Of a stretch of 64,000 nt of DNA, positions 36,328-47,797 are shown one piece after another. The notes below the pieces were generated by a model. The model searched no databases. It worked only from the letters and a program-made list of their open reading frames with translations, and was not told where the DNA came from. How positions within the stretch are numbered: the first letter of the stretch is position 1; each line of letters opens with the position of its first letter. The position numbers and the translations under genes were made by a program. The stretch is taken from positions 124,001 through 188,000 of the forward strand of contig OZ251231.1 of assembly GCA_965240325.2 (NCBI GenBank), written 5' to 3'. The DNA comes from Rebecca billardiae RCC1528. Its lineage: Eukaryota > Haptophyta.

Positions 36328-38055
36328 TCACACGCCGAGCTGCCGCAGCGCGAAGTCGCCGCCTGGCAGCACGTGCGCGCTCGCCTGTGCCATCGCCGTC
36401 TCGTTGTACAGCACCTCGGTGTAGTACTCGCGCGCGGGGATGTAGCTCGGCCGGCCGAGCCCGAAGAAGGAGTGCGCGATGTTCTCCGCCATCTGCAGCG
36501 ACGCCTCGGCGAAGCACTGCAGCACGCCCCACGCCTCGTTGGCCACGAACAGGCCGGGCGCGTGCGGCAGCGGCGAGAGCGCCTCGATGGGCACGCGCGC
36601 CTTGGGGATGCCGCGCGGGCTCGCGCCGGGCAGGCTGTCCTCCTGCGTCAGGTGGCACCCCGCCTCGATCCCGTCGGCGCGCTCGTCCCACAGCGAGAGC
36701 ACGCCCGAGTCCGGCCGCAGCGCCGACACGCGCTCGAGCTCGCCCGCCGCCTCCAGCCCGGCGCGGTGCAGCGCCACGAGCGCCGCGTGCACGGCCTGGA
36801 GCAGCTGCGCCTCGCGCGGCACGGCGGGGTCGAGGTCGAGGACGGAGTCGCCGTGGCGGCTCACGCGGTACGAGCCGTAGTGCCGCACCGCCGCCGGGTC
36901 GCCCATGTACGCCGCCTGGATGTACCCGCGGCACTTGGCGGGGCCGGGCCGGTCGCAGCGCACGTCCGCGTCGTGATACATGCCCTGCAGCGGCGCGGGC
37001 GACTGGCGCGCGAGCACGCTGGTGATGCCTGCGTCTGCGAGCTTCCACGCGGCCGAGTTGTTGAACGGCCCCGCGGTGAGCCCGAGCACGTTGCGCCACC
37101 ACGCGTCCTCGTAGTGCACGTACAGCTTGAGCAGCGGGAACGAGTTGACGGCGTGCAGCACCGCCGAGTGCGCGCCACGCTGCTCAGCACGCGCCCCCGC
37201 CGGCTGCGCGCGCGCGCTCGGCTCAGGGCGCGCGCCACGCTCGTGCGAGGGAGAGAGGGGCGCGTCGCCGAGGCCGCGGCTGTTGGCGAGCACGCGGAGC
37301 AGCGGCTGCTGCGGCAGGTTGAGCACCACGCGCTTGGCGCGCGCCAGCTTGCCGTTCGCAAAGCGCAGCGCGTACGGCCGAGCGGCCGGCTCGGCTTCGG
37401 CTTCGGCTTCGGCGCTGGCTTCGGCGCTGGCTTCGGCTTCGGCTTCGGCGCTGGCTTCGGCTTCGGCTTCGGCTTCGGCGCCGTCTCGCTCGATCGAGAT
37501 CAGCTCGTGCTCGAAGAAGACGGCGGCGCGGCCGGGGCCGGCGGTGCGCGCGAGCTCGAGCAGCCCTTCGACGAACGTCAGGTACCCCCGGTCGTGCCCG
37601 TCCTCGTCGACGATCTTCGCCAGCGCGTGGTCCCACGCGCGCGCCTGCGGGTCGTACCGCCGGTGCTTGAGCCCCAGCTGCCGCACGATCACGCCGGTCG
37701 TCACGGGCGTGTGGATGCACACGTTGCCGGACGGGTGCAGGACGGGGTCGCACGTGCGGTTGAGCGCGAAGCGGTACGCGCCGGCCTCGACCACCAGGTC
37801 GCCGCGCGGCCCCTGCCCGCGCAGGCTGTGCACGCGCCCGCCCGGTCGGCCGAGCATCTCAAACACACACACCTCGGCGTACCCGTGCTCCGCGGCGGAC
37901 TCGACGAGGCGCGCGGCGAGGTAGGCGCCGCCGGGGCCCGCACCAACGATGGCCACGTCGCATGTCATGCCCTCCTCCGGCTCGGCGCCGGACGCCGCCT
38001 GCGCGGCGACGAGCGCGGCGAGCGCGAGCAGCAGCAGCGAGAGGACGTGAGCCAT
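36328..38055 (-). CDS. Secreted FAD-dependent amine-oxidase-like protein
   Basis: 575 residues, single exon. A signal peptide (AHVLSLLLLALAALVAAQAA) leads into the FAD-binding Rossmann motif CDVAIVGAGPGGAYLA (about residues 32-47) and EMLGRPGGRVHS, the GG-R motif of flavin amine oxidases. VVLNLPQQPLL and the C-terminal GLFVANEAWGVLQCFAEASL (FAD ribityl/isoalloxazine contact) complete the fold. The protein could oxidise amines, amino acids or prenylcysteine-like thioethers; the substrate is not evident. Residues about 190-222 are an Ala/Glu(/Ser) repeat from a (gcttcg)n-like microsatellite. An Arg/Ala-rich low-complexity stretch lies near residue 280. No intron seen. Confidence 0.85.
   Translation of the reverse strand: MAHVLSLLLLALAALVAAQAASGAEPEEGMTCDVAIVGAGPGGAYLAARLVESAAEHGYAEVCVFEMLGRPGGRVHSLRGQGPRGDLVVEAGAYRFALNRTCDPVLHPSGNVCIHTPVTTGVIVRQLGLKHRRYDPQARAWDHALAKIVDEDGHDRGYLTFVEGLLELARTAGPGRAAVFFEHELISIERDGAEAEAEAEASAEAEAEASAEASAEAEAEAEPAARPYALRFANGKLARAKRVVLNLPQQPLLRVLANSRGLGDAPLSPSHERGARPEPSARAQPAGARAEQRGAHSAVLHAVNSFPLLKLYVHYEDAWWRNVLGLTAGPFNNSAAWKLADAGITSVLARQSPAPLQGMYHDADVRCDRPGPAKCRGYIQAAYMGDPAAVRHYGSYRVSRHGDSVLDLDPAVPREAQLLQAVHAALVALHRAGLEAAGELERVSALRPDSGVLSLWDERADGIEAGCHLTQEDSLPGASPRGIPKARVPIEALSPLPHAPGLFVANEAWGVLQCFAEASLQMAENIAHSFFGLGRPSYIPAREYYTEVLYNETAMAQASAHVLPGGDFALRQLGV
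37388..37484. repeat. Coding hexanucleotide repeat (gcttcg)n
   Basis: Tandem ggcttcggcttcgg and gctggcttcggc units, encoding alternating Ala-Glu with occasional Ala-Ser-Ala-Glu on the minus strand inside the flavin oxidase. Likely length-variable. Confidence 0.8.
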
Positions 38056-38470
38056 TCGTAGATTCGCGGATTTCCCCGCGACAGCCCTCGGTCGGCCCTC
38101 GCCGGCTCACCGGACCAACGGACCATCACTCATCAGGCTGCGCACTGGCTGGGGCGTCGATCCGCGGCGCACTCAGCACTGGCTAGTGGCTGGGGCCGGG
38201 CTCGGAGTCGGACGCCCTGCCAGACGGGCTGTACTGCACAGTAATCGCGCTGAGACCTGAGTGCCACTGCCAGACGACTGCGTGACCCAGACGTGCTGAC
38301 ACTTGAGTATGCGCGAGGCGATGCCTGTCGCGCGGTGACGGACCGACAGCCGCTAGCCAGCTGCAGCCCGCCTGGCGCCCAGCGCGACCGCGAGGCCTCG
38401 TCGCGCACTGCCAGTGCCCGAGTGCCGCGCTCAACTCCGCGAGGCTCGGGCTGTCAAGTCTGTCCGTCCG
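38056..38470. other. Intergenic region
   Basis: Lies upstream of the flavin oxidase and downstream of the citramalate synthase. No reading frame of interest. Confidence 0.4.
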
Positions 38471-40633
38471 TCAGCGCCTGTTGCACGCCTGCTTGCTCGC
38501 CGAGATGGCGGCGCCGACCGCCAGGTCGCGCTGGAACTTCTGCTGGCTCGACTGCGCGGCGCGCTTGTCGTCCGAGGCCAGCTTGAACTCGATCGCGTCG
38601 ACCAGCGCCTTCCACGAGGCCTGCGGCCGGGCGGAGGGCCAGGCGGGAGGGCGCGGCCGGGGCGGCGGCGATCGGCGATCGGCGCGCGGTCGCGGCCGCG
38701 CCGACGCCTCCGCGCCTCCGCACCCCGCGCGGCGCGCATCGCGCATCGCGCGCGCGGCCCGGCTGCGCGCCGTGCCGCCCCTCTGAGCGCCCGCGCCCCC
38801 TCGCGCACCTCGATGATGTTGGTGCTCACGCCGATGGTCGAGAAGAGCGCGCCCGAGGCCTTGTCGGACGACTCGATGATCACGCGGATCGACGCGGCCG
38901 TCCCCGCCTCGGCGCCGTTCACGACGCGCACCTTGTAGTCGACGAGGTGCAGGTCGGCGAGCGTGGGGTACGCGTCGCGCAGCGCCTTGCGCAGCGACGC
39001 GTCGAGCGCGTCCACCGGCCCGTCCCCCTCGGCCACCTCGTGCCGCTCCGAGCCGTCCGGCAGCCGGACCTTCACCGTGGCCTCGGTCAGCTCGCGCGAG
39101 AGCTCGGAGGCGCACTCCGCCTCCTCGTGCGAGAGGCCCTCGATGTTCACGTTGTACCTGCGAGGCGCGCCGCGCGCGCGCGAGCGCGCGTGGGAGGGGG
39201 CGGGCGCGCGCGCGTGAGCGAGCCTGCCGGCCACGCCACGCCGGCCGGCCGGCGCGCGGCGCGCGGCGCGGCGCGCGGCGCGGCGCGCGGCGCTCGCGCG
39301 GCGCGCACTTGACGCGATGGAAGTGCGAGCAGAACTCGCCCGAGGCCTTGGAGACGAGGAGGTCGAAGGAGGCCTGCGCCGCCTCGAACTGGTACCCGAT
39401 GTTCTCCAGCCGCACCACCTCGCCGAGCACGCGCTTCGTCACCTCCGGGTCGGAGATGTCCTTGCCGGCCGTGAGCGCCGCAATGTTGGAGCGGCCCGAG
39501 AGCTCGGAGACGAGGATGCGGCGCGCGTTGCCGACCAGCTCGGGCGCGAGGTGCTCGTACGAGGTGGGCGCGAGCTGCATGGCGTGCGCGTGCATCCCGC
39601 CCTTGTGCGCGAACGCCGAGCGGCCGACGAACGGCTGCCCCGGCCGCGGCGTCAGGTTGGCCGTTTCATACACGAAGCGGCTCAGCTCGGTGAGGCCGTC
39701 AAAGCCGGCGCCGCGCGTGCAGCCGGCGAGCACGCGGTACCCGTCGCGCTTGAGGCCGAGGTTGGCGGCGATCGAGACGAGGTCGGCGTTGCCGCAGCGC
39801 TCGCCGATGCCGTTGATCGTGCCCTGCACCTGCGCCGCGCCCGCCTCCACCGCCGCGAGCGAGTTGGCGATCGCGAGGTCGCAGTCGTTGTGGCAGTGCA
39901 CGCCGACGCGCGCGCCCAGCTCCGAGACCGCGTCGAGCGCCGCGGCGGTGAGCCGGCCGATCTCCTCGGGCGAGGTGCCGCCGTTGGTGTCGCACAGCAC
40001 GATCGTCTCGGCGCCCGCCTCCGCCGCCGCGCGGATCGTCGCGCGCGCGTGCTCCTCGTTCGCCTTCCACCCGTCGAAGAAGTGCTCGGCATCGTACACG
40101 AGCCGCCGCCCCTGCGAGTGCAGGAACCCGACCGAGCCGCGGATCATGTCGATGTTCTCCTCGAGGGAGACGCGGAGGACGGCGGAGACGTGGAAGTCCC
40201 ACGTCTTGCCCACGATCGTGCACACCGGCGCCTCCGAGCGCAGCAGCGCCAGCATCCCCGGGTCCTCGGACGGCTCGACGCCGCGGCGGCGCGTCATGCC
40301 AAACGCGCACACCGCCGCGTGCCGCAGGTTGAGCGAGCGCACGCACTCGAAGAAGGCGACGTCCTTCTCGTTGGAGAGGGGGTAGCCGCCCTCGATGTAG
40401 TCGAACCCCATGTCGTCCAGCCGCTGCGCGATCTGCAGCTTGTCGTTCAGGCTGAGCGAGACGCCCTCGCCCTGCGTGCCGTCGCGCAGCGTCGTGTCGT
40501 ACAGCTCGATTGTGCGCGGCGACGGGCCGGAGCGCTCGGCGGCGGCGGCGGCGGCGGCGTTGAGCTCGCGCCGCGCCGCCTGGGCGAGCCAGCCGCGCGC
40601 CGCCCACCGCGCGCCGTGCCGCGTCGCGAGCAT
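38471..40633 (-). CDS. cimA: (R)-citramalate synthase (CimA/TIGR00977 type)
   Basis: Three exons: 40633-39309, 39157-38809 and 38620-38471 (607 residues). Introns of 151 and 188 nt begin GTGCGCG and end GCAG; splicing restores [14 protein letters not shown] and [17 protein letters not shown]. The enzyme condenses pyruvate with acetyl-CoA to citramalate. Seen: [21 protein letters not shown] with [13 protein letters not shown], which distinguishes this citramalate synthase type from Leu[11 protein letters not shown] metal ligands; [10 protein letters not shown]; and a C-terminal LeuA-type regulatory domain (about 445-607) for feedback by isoleucine. The start ATG 40633 gives an Arg-rich amphipathic leader ([20 protein letters not shown]), mitochondrial type. 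Homocitrate synthase is less likely. Confidence 0.9.
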   Translation of the reverse strand: MLATRHGARWAARGWLAQAARRELNAAAAAAAERSGPSPRTIELYDTTLRDGTQGEGVSLSLNDKLQIAQRLDDMGFDYIEGGYPLSNEKDVAFFECVRSLNLRHAAVCAFGMTRRRGVEPSEDPGMLALLRSEAPVCTIVGKTWDFHVSAVLRVSLEENIDMIRGSVGFLHSQGRRLVYDAEHFFDGWKANEEHARATIRAAAEAGAETIVLCDTNGGTSPEEIGRLTAAALDAVSELGARVGVHCHNDCDLAIANSLAAVEAGAAQVQGTINGIGERCGNADLVSIAANLGLKRDGYRVLAGCTRGAGFDGLTELSRFVYETANLTPRPGQPFVGRSAFAHKGGMHAHAMQLAPTSYEHLAPELVGNARRILVSELSGRSNIAALTAGKDISDPEVTKRVLGEVVRLENIGYQFEAAQASFDLLVSKASGEFCSHFHRVKCAPRERRAPRRAPRRAPRAGRPAWRGRQARSRARARPLPRALARARRASQVQREHRGPLARGGGVRLRALARADRGHGEGPAAGRLGAARGGRGGRAGGRARRVAAQGAARRVPHARRPAPRRLQGARRERRRGGDGRVDPRDHRVVRQGLGRALLDHRREHQHHRGARGGAGAQRGGTARSRAARAMRDARRAGCGGAEASARPRPRADRRSPPPRPRPPAWPSARPQASWKALVDAIEFKLASDDKRAAQSSQQKFQRDLAVGAAISASKQACNRR

Positions 40634-40903
40634 CGCGCCGCGCGAGACGATGAACGTGGCCTTGGGCCGGCGGCGGTCGGCGTGCACGCGGTCTCGGTCG
40701 AAACCAAAACAAAATGGCCGGAGCGGCCGCGGCCTCGTGGTTTCTCACGGCGACTCCTCCCCTGGTCGACGCGGGTGGGTAAGCCGTCCAAACGTTTCCT
40801 ACGCGCGCGTTTCGTGGCTGGCACGTCGACGGTCCTGTTCCGCGCAAGGACGGCGCTCCGGCCCGTCCTGGCTGTGGCCACGCACCGCCGCCGCTCGTCA
40901 CTC
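40634..40903. promoter_or_regulatory. Shared promoter region of cimA and leuCD
   Basis: 270 bp between divergent start codons of two enzymes of the same pathway. Contains the only low-GC tract nearby, ccaaaacaaaatgg (40703-40716), and the palindrome cggccg repeated beside it. Confidence 0.45.
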
Positions 40904-43320
40904 ATGCTGGCGGCCGCGCTCTCGCGCGCCGCGCTGCGCTCACGCGCACGCGGCGTGGTCGTGCCGCTGGGCGCGGGCGCGCGCGCGCTCTCGAGCGGCG
41001 CGCCGCGCACCCTCTTCGACAAGATCTGGGACTCGAAGCTCGTCGACCAGCAGGACGACGGCACGTGCCTGATCTACATCGACCGCCACCTCGTGCACGA
41101 GGTCACGTCGCCGCAGGCGTTCGAGGGGCTGCGCAACGCGGGGCGGAAGGTGCGCCGGACGGACCGCGTGCTCGCGACCGCGGACCACAACGTGCCCACC
41201 TCCAACCGCGCCGGCGGCATCGAGAACCCCGAGTCCAAGGTGCAGGTCGACACGCTCGAGCAGAACTGCAAGGACTTCGGCCTCACCTACTTTGGCATGG
41301 ACGACGAGCGGCAGGGCGTGGTGCACATCATCGGGCCGGAGCAGGGGCTCACGCTGCCGGGGATGACGATCGTCTGCGGCGACTCGCACACCGCCACGCA
41401 CGGCGCGTTCGGCGCCCTCGCCTTCGGCATCGGCACCTCGGAGGTCGAGCACGTGCTCGCGACGCAGACGCTCGTGCAGCGGCCCGCCAAGAACATGCGC
41501 ATCAGCGTGGTGGGCGAGCTGCCGCTGGGCGTGACGTCGAAGGACCTGATCCTGCACACCATCGGCGTGATCGGCACCGCCGGCGGCACCGGCCACGTCA
41601 TCGAGTACGAGGGCCCTGCCATCTCGAAGCTCTCGATGGAGGTGGGCGCGCGCGGCTCCGCACTGCGAGCGCTCGCGCGCGCGCGCGCGCGCGCGCGCGC
41701 GCTCCGCGGCGGAGAGCGCGCCGGCCGCGCCGCGGCTGAGGCGCGCGTCTGCCCGCCGCGCGCGCGGCGCAGGCGCGGATGACCATCTGCAACATGTCCA
41801 TCGAGGCGGGCGCGCGCGCGGGCATGATTGCGCCCGACGACATCACGTTCGAGTACCTCAAGGGACGGCCGATGTCGCCCAAGGGCGCGCTGTGGGAGCA
41901 GGCGGTGGCCTACTGGCGCACGCTGCCGTCGGACGCGGGCGCAAAGTACGACACGGAGGTCACCATCAACGCCGCCGACATCGCGCCGCAGGTCACGTGG
42001 GGCACGTCGCCGCAGGACGTGCGGCCGATCACCGCGGCCGTCCCCGACCCCGCCGCCGAGCCCGACCCGTCGCGCCGCGCGGCGATCGAGCGCTCGCTCG
42101 AGTACATGGGTCTTCGCGCGGGGCAGCCGCTGAGTGAGGTGGCTGTGGACAAGGTCTTCATCGGCTCGTGCACCAACGGGCGGATCGAGGACCTCCGCGC
42201 CGTCGCCGAGGTGGCGCGCGGGCGCAAGGTCGCGGACAGCGTCGCGCACGCGCTGATCGTGCCGGGCTCGGGCATCGTCAAGAAGCAGGCGGAGGCGGAG
42301 GGGCTGCACGAGGTGTTCACCGCGGCGGGGTTTGACTGGCGCGAGCCGGGCTGCTCGATGTGCCTCGCAATGAACGAGGACAAGCTCGCGCCCGGCGAGC
42401 GCTGCGCGTCCACCTCCAACCGCAACTTTGAGGGGCGGCAAGGGCGCGGCGGGCGGACACACCTCGTCTCGCCCGCGATGGCGGCGGCGGCGGCGATCGC
42501 GGGGCGGCTCACGGACGTGCGCGCGCTCGGCGGCAGCCGCGGGCTGCACACGCGCGCGCGCCCGCTCTCGTCCGCCGCCGCGCCCGCCGCCGCCGGCGCC
42601 ATGCAGCCGTTCGTGCGCATGAGCGGCGTGCTCGCGCCGCTGCCGATCGCCAACGTGGACACGGACATGATCATCCCGAAGCAGTTCCTCAAGACGATCA
42701 AGCGCACGGGGCTGGGCAAGAACCTCTTTGACGAGATGCGCTACACCCCGGACGGGCAGGAGATTCCGAGCTTTGTGCTCAACCAGCCCGCGTACCGCGC
42801 GGCGACCATCCTCGTCTCGCGCGAGAACTTTGGGTGCGGCTCCTCGCGCGAGCACGCGCCGTGGGCGCTGCTCGACTTTGGCATCCGCGCGGTGATCGCG
42901 CCCTCGTTCGCCGACATCTTCTTCAACAACTGCTTCAAGAACGGCATCCTCCCCATCGTGCTGCCCAAGGTGCGCGCGCGACCGCGCCCCGCGCCGCCCG
43001 CGCGCGCGCGACCGCGCGCGCGCGCGACGCGCGACGTCGCTCGGCCGACCCCGCGCGCGCGCGCGACGCCTCGCGGCTGGCAGGACGTGTGCGAGGAGCT
43101 GCTCAGCGCGGCCACGGCGTCGCCGGGCACGGAGCTCACGATCGACCTGCCCTCGCAGGCGATCGAGCGCCCCTCCGGCTCGGCGATCAAGTTTGACGTG
43201 GAGGAGTTCCGCAAGCACTGCCTGCTCAACGGCCTCGACGACATCGGGCTCACGCTGCAGAAGGCGGACAAGATCGACACGTACGAGAAGAAGCAGAAGG
43301 AGCTCTACCCGTGGCTGTGA
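40904..43320 (+). CDS. leuCD: 3-isopropylmalate dehydratase, fused large and small subunits
   Basis: Three exons: 40904-41641, 41773-42969 and 43084-43320 (723 residues). Introns of 131 and 114 nt start GTGGGCGC and GTGCGCGC; splicing restores [18 protein letters not shown] and IVLPK-DVCEELL. The aconitase-like enzyme isomerises isopropylmalate, and citramalate to methylmalate. The large-subunit part has the 4Fe-4S cysteines in FIGSCTNGR and [10 protein letters not shown] plus [12 protein letters not shown]; the small-subunit part has [14 protein letters not shown] and [15 protein letters not shown] linker of about 45 residues ([19 protein letters not shown]) joins them, as in fungal single-chain enzymes. 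The leader ([25 protein letters not shown]) is mitochondrial type. Divergent from cimA. Confidence 0.95.
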
Positions 43321-43885
43321 GCGCGCTCGGCTGGCGCGGCGGCCGAGCTCGCCTGCAGCACCCACCCTCGATGGACGCATCCGCTGACCTGCGCCGCGCA
43401 GGGCCGCACACTGACACGGCCACGCGGCTCGGCGGCGGCTGCGCGGGCCCAGGCCTGATTGAGCCTCAGTGAGTCTGTGTGTGCGCTGGCTGGCCCCGTA
43501 GATGGATTCTCGCCACGTGCAGCGAGCGAATGCCGCCCGAGCAGGCGCTGCGCCGGCGCATCGGGCCCGCGGCAGGCTGTCGCCGACGCGGTGCCACGAG
43601 GAGTACTTAGCTCCGTCTCGGGCGGCGGACTGCCAAGTGCCATCGTGATCCTTGTGACCTGATGATGACCTGATTCGATCGTCTTTTAGACTTTCACATA
43701 TCGCAGGTGGCAGATTGACGCCAGAAATACGCGCGAGATAATAGCGGAATCCAGGCCGCGTCCAATCAAGGGCCCTTGGTCCAATTAATGATGATGAATC
43801 ACCAGCCTCAAAGCCCTCAATCCGCCCGCCAAACCGCCCGCGGTTGGGGTTGTGCATCGCCCCAGACTGAGCAACCCCGGCAGCA
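43321..43885. other. Intergenic region
   Basis: 3' flank of leuCD, then lower-GC DNA (43660-43800) leading to the kinase. No gene recognised. Confidence 0.4.
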
Positions 43886-45301
43886 ATGTCGACGGTGTTC
43901 GAACGTTGGCAGAGCGCGCACGACAAGGGCGAGGTGTGGAGCGCACCGGTACACGAGGGCGGTGCGTCGAGCTTCTCCGAGAACTATGAGCTCCAGGAGC
44001 TGCTCGGTCACGGCGCCTTCGGCGAGGTGCACCGCGCGAAGCACCGCGCGACCGGCAAGGCGGTGGCCGTCAAGATCATCGCCATCCCGGGCGACGTGAA
44101 AGGCAGCGAGCGGAGCGCGTACGAGGCAAACGTGCGCAAGGAGATGGCGCTCCTGTGCAAGATGTCCCACCCGCACATCATCTCCGTCATTGAGGCGTTC
44201 GCGCCGCCCTCGGAGAAGGGCGGCGTCGCCGCGCAGCCGAGCCCGGCCAAGCCGATTCGCAGCAAGAACGACCTCGAGCTCACGTGGCGCGTGGTGCTCG
44301 AGCTGTGCATGGGGCACGAGCTGCAGTCGATCCTCGACGCGCATGGCGCGCTCGACGTGGAGGACGTGCGCGTGATCGCCGCGCAGCTCGTCTCGGCCGT
44401 GCACCACATGCACGAGAATGGCGGTGCGCGCCGGCCGCGCGTCGCGCGCGCCGCGGAGACGCGCAGCCCTCTCACCGCGCGCGACGCGGTGCGCCCCGCG
44501 CGTCTCCCGCCCGCAGTCGTGCACCGCGACATCAAGCCGGCCAACGTGATGGTCCTCGACGGCGCGCTCGACGGCCCGAACACGCGAATCAAGATCCTCG
44601 ACTTTGGGCTGGCGCACGGGCTGGACGAGCAGTTTGTGCAGCTCTACAGGGACGTGGCGGTGCGCCGCGCGTCGCAGGCGGGCACCGGCGTGATGAAGGG
44701 CGCGAGCAGGGGCAAGGCGGTCGCCCGCGCCGTGGCGGGGTCCAGGCGCGCCGTCCCCTCCGCCGAGGAGAAGATCGAGGAGTCGCACGCCGAGTCCGGC
44801 AGCACCAAGCACCGCATGAGCGTGCCAGAGGTGCAGCTCAACCCGTCTCGGTTCTCGTTTGCGGTCGAGCCCGCAGGCTCGCGGATGTACGCCGCGCCCG
44901 AGATCCAGGACTACCACCGGTACAAGCAGAAGGACGGCGCGGCGGGCGGGCTCGTCGTCGCCACCACCGTCGTCGTCGACGCGTACTCCGTCGGCGCGGT
45001 GCTCCGCCACCTGCTCACCGGCGTGCCGCCCGACCGCGTCGTGCGAGACTTCATCAGCCAGCAGCGGGCGAGCCCGATCGAGTGGCTGATCCGAGTGGTG
45101 AAGGCGTGCGCGGGCAAGCCGGTCGTGCACTACCGCTACCTGAGCGAGCTGCCGGAGGGCGTCGCCGACTTGCTCAGCGGGCTGCTCGACCCGTCGCCGC
45201 GGAAGCGCACGACCATCACGCAGCTGTGCGATCACCCGTGGATCCGAGGCGCCCCTGGCGCCGACGCGCTGCCCTTCCCTCCTCTGCCCCAGCGATCGTA
45301 G
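43886..45301 (+). CDS. Serine/threonine protein kinase
   Basis: Two exons, 43886-44423 and 44517-45301 (440 residues). The 93-nt intron starts GTGCGCGC and ends CCCGCAG; splicing joins MHENG-VVHRDIKPANVM, as kinases require. Visible: Gly-loop LLGHGAFGEVHRA, the catalytic lysine in AVAVKII, an alpha-C glutamate region (VRKEMALLCKM), HRDIKPANV, ILDFGLAHG and YAAPEIQ. Between DFG and APE is a long insert of about 85 residues, rich in Arg, Ser and Lys, so the activation segment is unusual. The lobe ends with LLSGLLDPSPRKRTTITQLCDHPWI. Closest general style is CAMK/other-group kinases; the specific subfamily is not clear. Confidence 0.9.
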   Translation: MSTVFERWQSAHDKGEVWSAPVHEGGASSFSENYELQELLGHGAFGEVHRAKHRATGKAVAVKIIAIPGDVKGSERSAYEANVRKEMALLCKMSHPHIISVIEAFAPPSEKGGVAAQPSPAKPIRSKNDLELTWRVVLELCMGHELQSILDAHGALDVEDVRVIAAQLVSAVHHMHENGGARRPRVARAAETRSPLTARDAVRPARLPPAVVHRDIKPANVMVLDGALDGPNTRIKILDFGLAHGLDEQFVQLYRDVAVRRASQAGTGVMKGASRGKAVARAVAGSRRAVPSAEEKIEESHAESGSTKHRMSVPEVQLNPSRFSFAVEPAGSRMYAAPEIQDYHRYKQKDGAAGGLVVATTVVVDAYSVGAVLRHLLTGVPPDRVVRDFISQQRASPIEWLIRVVKACAGKPVVHYRYLSELPEGVADLLSGLLDPSPRKRTTITQLCDHPWIRGAPGADALPFPPLPQRS

Positions 45302-46689
45302 GGTCCGTAGGCTCAGCCGACCGTAGGATTCGACTCCAGCGCACCGGTGTCGCCTGCGCAGCTGCCGGCCAAGGCGCGCTCATCGCAGATCACCTTGGAC
45401 GACTCCGAGTCGGCCGAGTGCCTGCTGCCGACCGAGTGCCGTGCATCAGTGATCTGCCGGACTGCCGAGGACCGGCGCTGCCAGTGGCGCAGCGCAGCCT
45501 GGGCCTCAGGCGCGGACCGCGCGCCGCTTCTGCTGCACTCAAGGCTTCTGCTTGCCTTCTTAGCAGTGCCTTCAGGCTCAGCACGCAGCAGTTACAGCCG
45601 ATACGTTCAACTCGTGCGCCTAGTAGCTTATATTATTCAAGGACCGCCGTACATAATTATAACATATATATGTGGGGTTATATATATATATAGTAATTGG
45701 TACATAATAATAACGAACTGATTGTCTAAGAGGCCGACAAGAACGCCGGGCGCCAGCGCCGCTCATCAGCCACATCGCCCTCTACCAGACCATCGCCTCA
45801 AAGGGCGCTGCTCCCGGACAAACAGTCTGTCCGGGTTGTTCTGCCGCCCAGGAGATCGGTTTCCGGCGCCGGCCTCTGCCGCCTGCTTCGCCAGGCGCGG
45901 CGTGCGAGGTGGCTCCAGCCAAGCTCGTCCTGCGTCGCCGGCGGCGGCGGCTCGCACGCGGGTGGCGCGTCGCGTGCACCGACCAACATCTTTCGGCAAG
46001 CAGTTGGCGTCGGCGTTCATTACGAGGACGGCTAGACATATATATATATATACTAGCTGAATTCTCAGTGAGCCCTCCGAGTCCGAGTGCCAGTACTACT
46101 AGTAGCGCGGTGGAACGGTTCGGAACGACGGGCGCCCCGTGGCCGTGTCAGTGAGTACGCCGTGTCAGTACTCACTAATAACTCAGTATGATGCTGCTGA
46201 GTAGTCAGTGCATGTCGTGTCGTAATAACCCCGGGACCCGGTCGGCGCGGCGCGCCGGGCCGCACCCGCCGGCCGCCTGGCTGCAGAGCAGGACCCACTC
46301 ACCTATTCACCCGTGGGCCCGGACGATCCGAATTCCGACTCCGAGTCATTCCGTGCGGCCCGGTAACCCGGACGCTGGGCATGCTTGCTCGGGTGTTGCG
46401 TCGTGCCCTCGGCCGGACGGACGCCGACGGGTGGGGCAGCCTGGCGCTGCCACGGCCTGCCGCTGTCGGAGTGAATCGCACCACGGACTCAGTGCCTCTG
46501 CGGTCCAATGTCACACTGTGTCACATGTGTGTGTAGTGAGTGACCACTCACCGGGCAGTCACCCCGGTACCACTCGCCGCCACCTCTCTCAGCAGTCGGC
46601 GCGCGATCAATTGATCGGCGCGCATAAAAAACTACATGGCGCGCAGGGAAAACATCCCGGCCGCAGCTCATCAGACTCAGTCGGGCGTA

Positions 46690-46809
<120 letters not shown>

Positions 46810-47797
46810 CTGCGCCCTGGCGGGCGGGGGGGTCGGCGGGCCGTGCCAGTGCTGTCGCAATGTTTCCTCTGCGGGTTCGCGTCTTTCCACATTCGCTCGT
46901 GGGCGTGGGTGACGGACAGTCGGACCAGTGACACCTGAAGTTCTCCCAGGCGTGTACACGTCCGAGCGCATCAGCGAGGCCCACACCCACGAGGGAATGT
47001 GCAGCGGCGCGGGGCGTGGCGGGAAGCCCTTTGCTCCGCGCGAGCGTGGGTACGCGCTGTATGTGTCGCATCTCGACCGCGATGGCGTAATCGAGCGCCT
47101 CAGTCGCCGCCGACGAAGCCGCCAGAGTAGATCGTGTGCATGCATGTCCTCCTGCCGCCAGCCGAGAGTGGTCGTCGCGAGGACGCTTGCCGATGTCCGC
47201 TCCGGACATGATGGGCTCGGCGCAGGTCGCGTTGACATCGTACACGGCCGCCACGCTGAGCACGAGCGCGTTGACGTTCGCGCGGTCGTCGCTCTTCGCC
47301 TCGTGCGACAGGTCTGGCGCCCGCGTGTTCGGCGGCACGAGGAGCTGTTGGTCGTGCGCGCGCGCTCACGGCGAGAGCTTGTGCCACTCGCGATCGAGAG
47401 TGGGCACGAGCTGCTCGAGCAGGCACACGAATCGCAGCGCATCCGTCACCGGCGTGACGACGTCCGCCTCGTCCCGCAGCGCCTGCGCCATGGACGAGGA
47501 TGGCGCGGCAATGTTGCATGCTCGACGTTTCATCTCTCTGCGGATGGCATCACGGGCTTGTCTGTGTCGCGCTGCGGCGAGGGTCGCCAACTCGCGAAGA
47601 CGCGGTTGCTGCCACGGCGACAGATTCGAGAGGTGCGTCCGCTGCGCGTCGTACGCCGTTGGCGCTGCGTTTCCGTCGCATTGGTCACCGTCGACGCCAT
47701 GCAGCTGTCGGACGTGGTCTTCGGCTTTGAGGGAGGCCACCGCGACAGACAGTCCGGTGCGCGGATTCCGGCGATCGAGTTCAGAAGGCCGCGCCAA
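46810..47797 (-). pseudogene. Possible decayed coding sequence
   Basis: On the minus strand a frame with balanced amino-acid composition runs from 47797 (no ATG; TTG) to a TGA at 47366-47368 and continues in the same frame to the (AT)n tract. The upper part is helical and charged (QQPRLRELATLAAARHRQARDAIRREMKRR). A neighbouring frame near 47105-47150 contains MHTIYSGGFVGGD, close to TIYSGGFIAAA in the Gag extension of element 2 (60270-60310), and the DNA matches over about 22 bases with few mismatches. It may be a relic of a related retroelement. No function is claimed. Confidence 0.25.
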
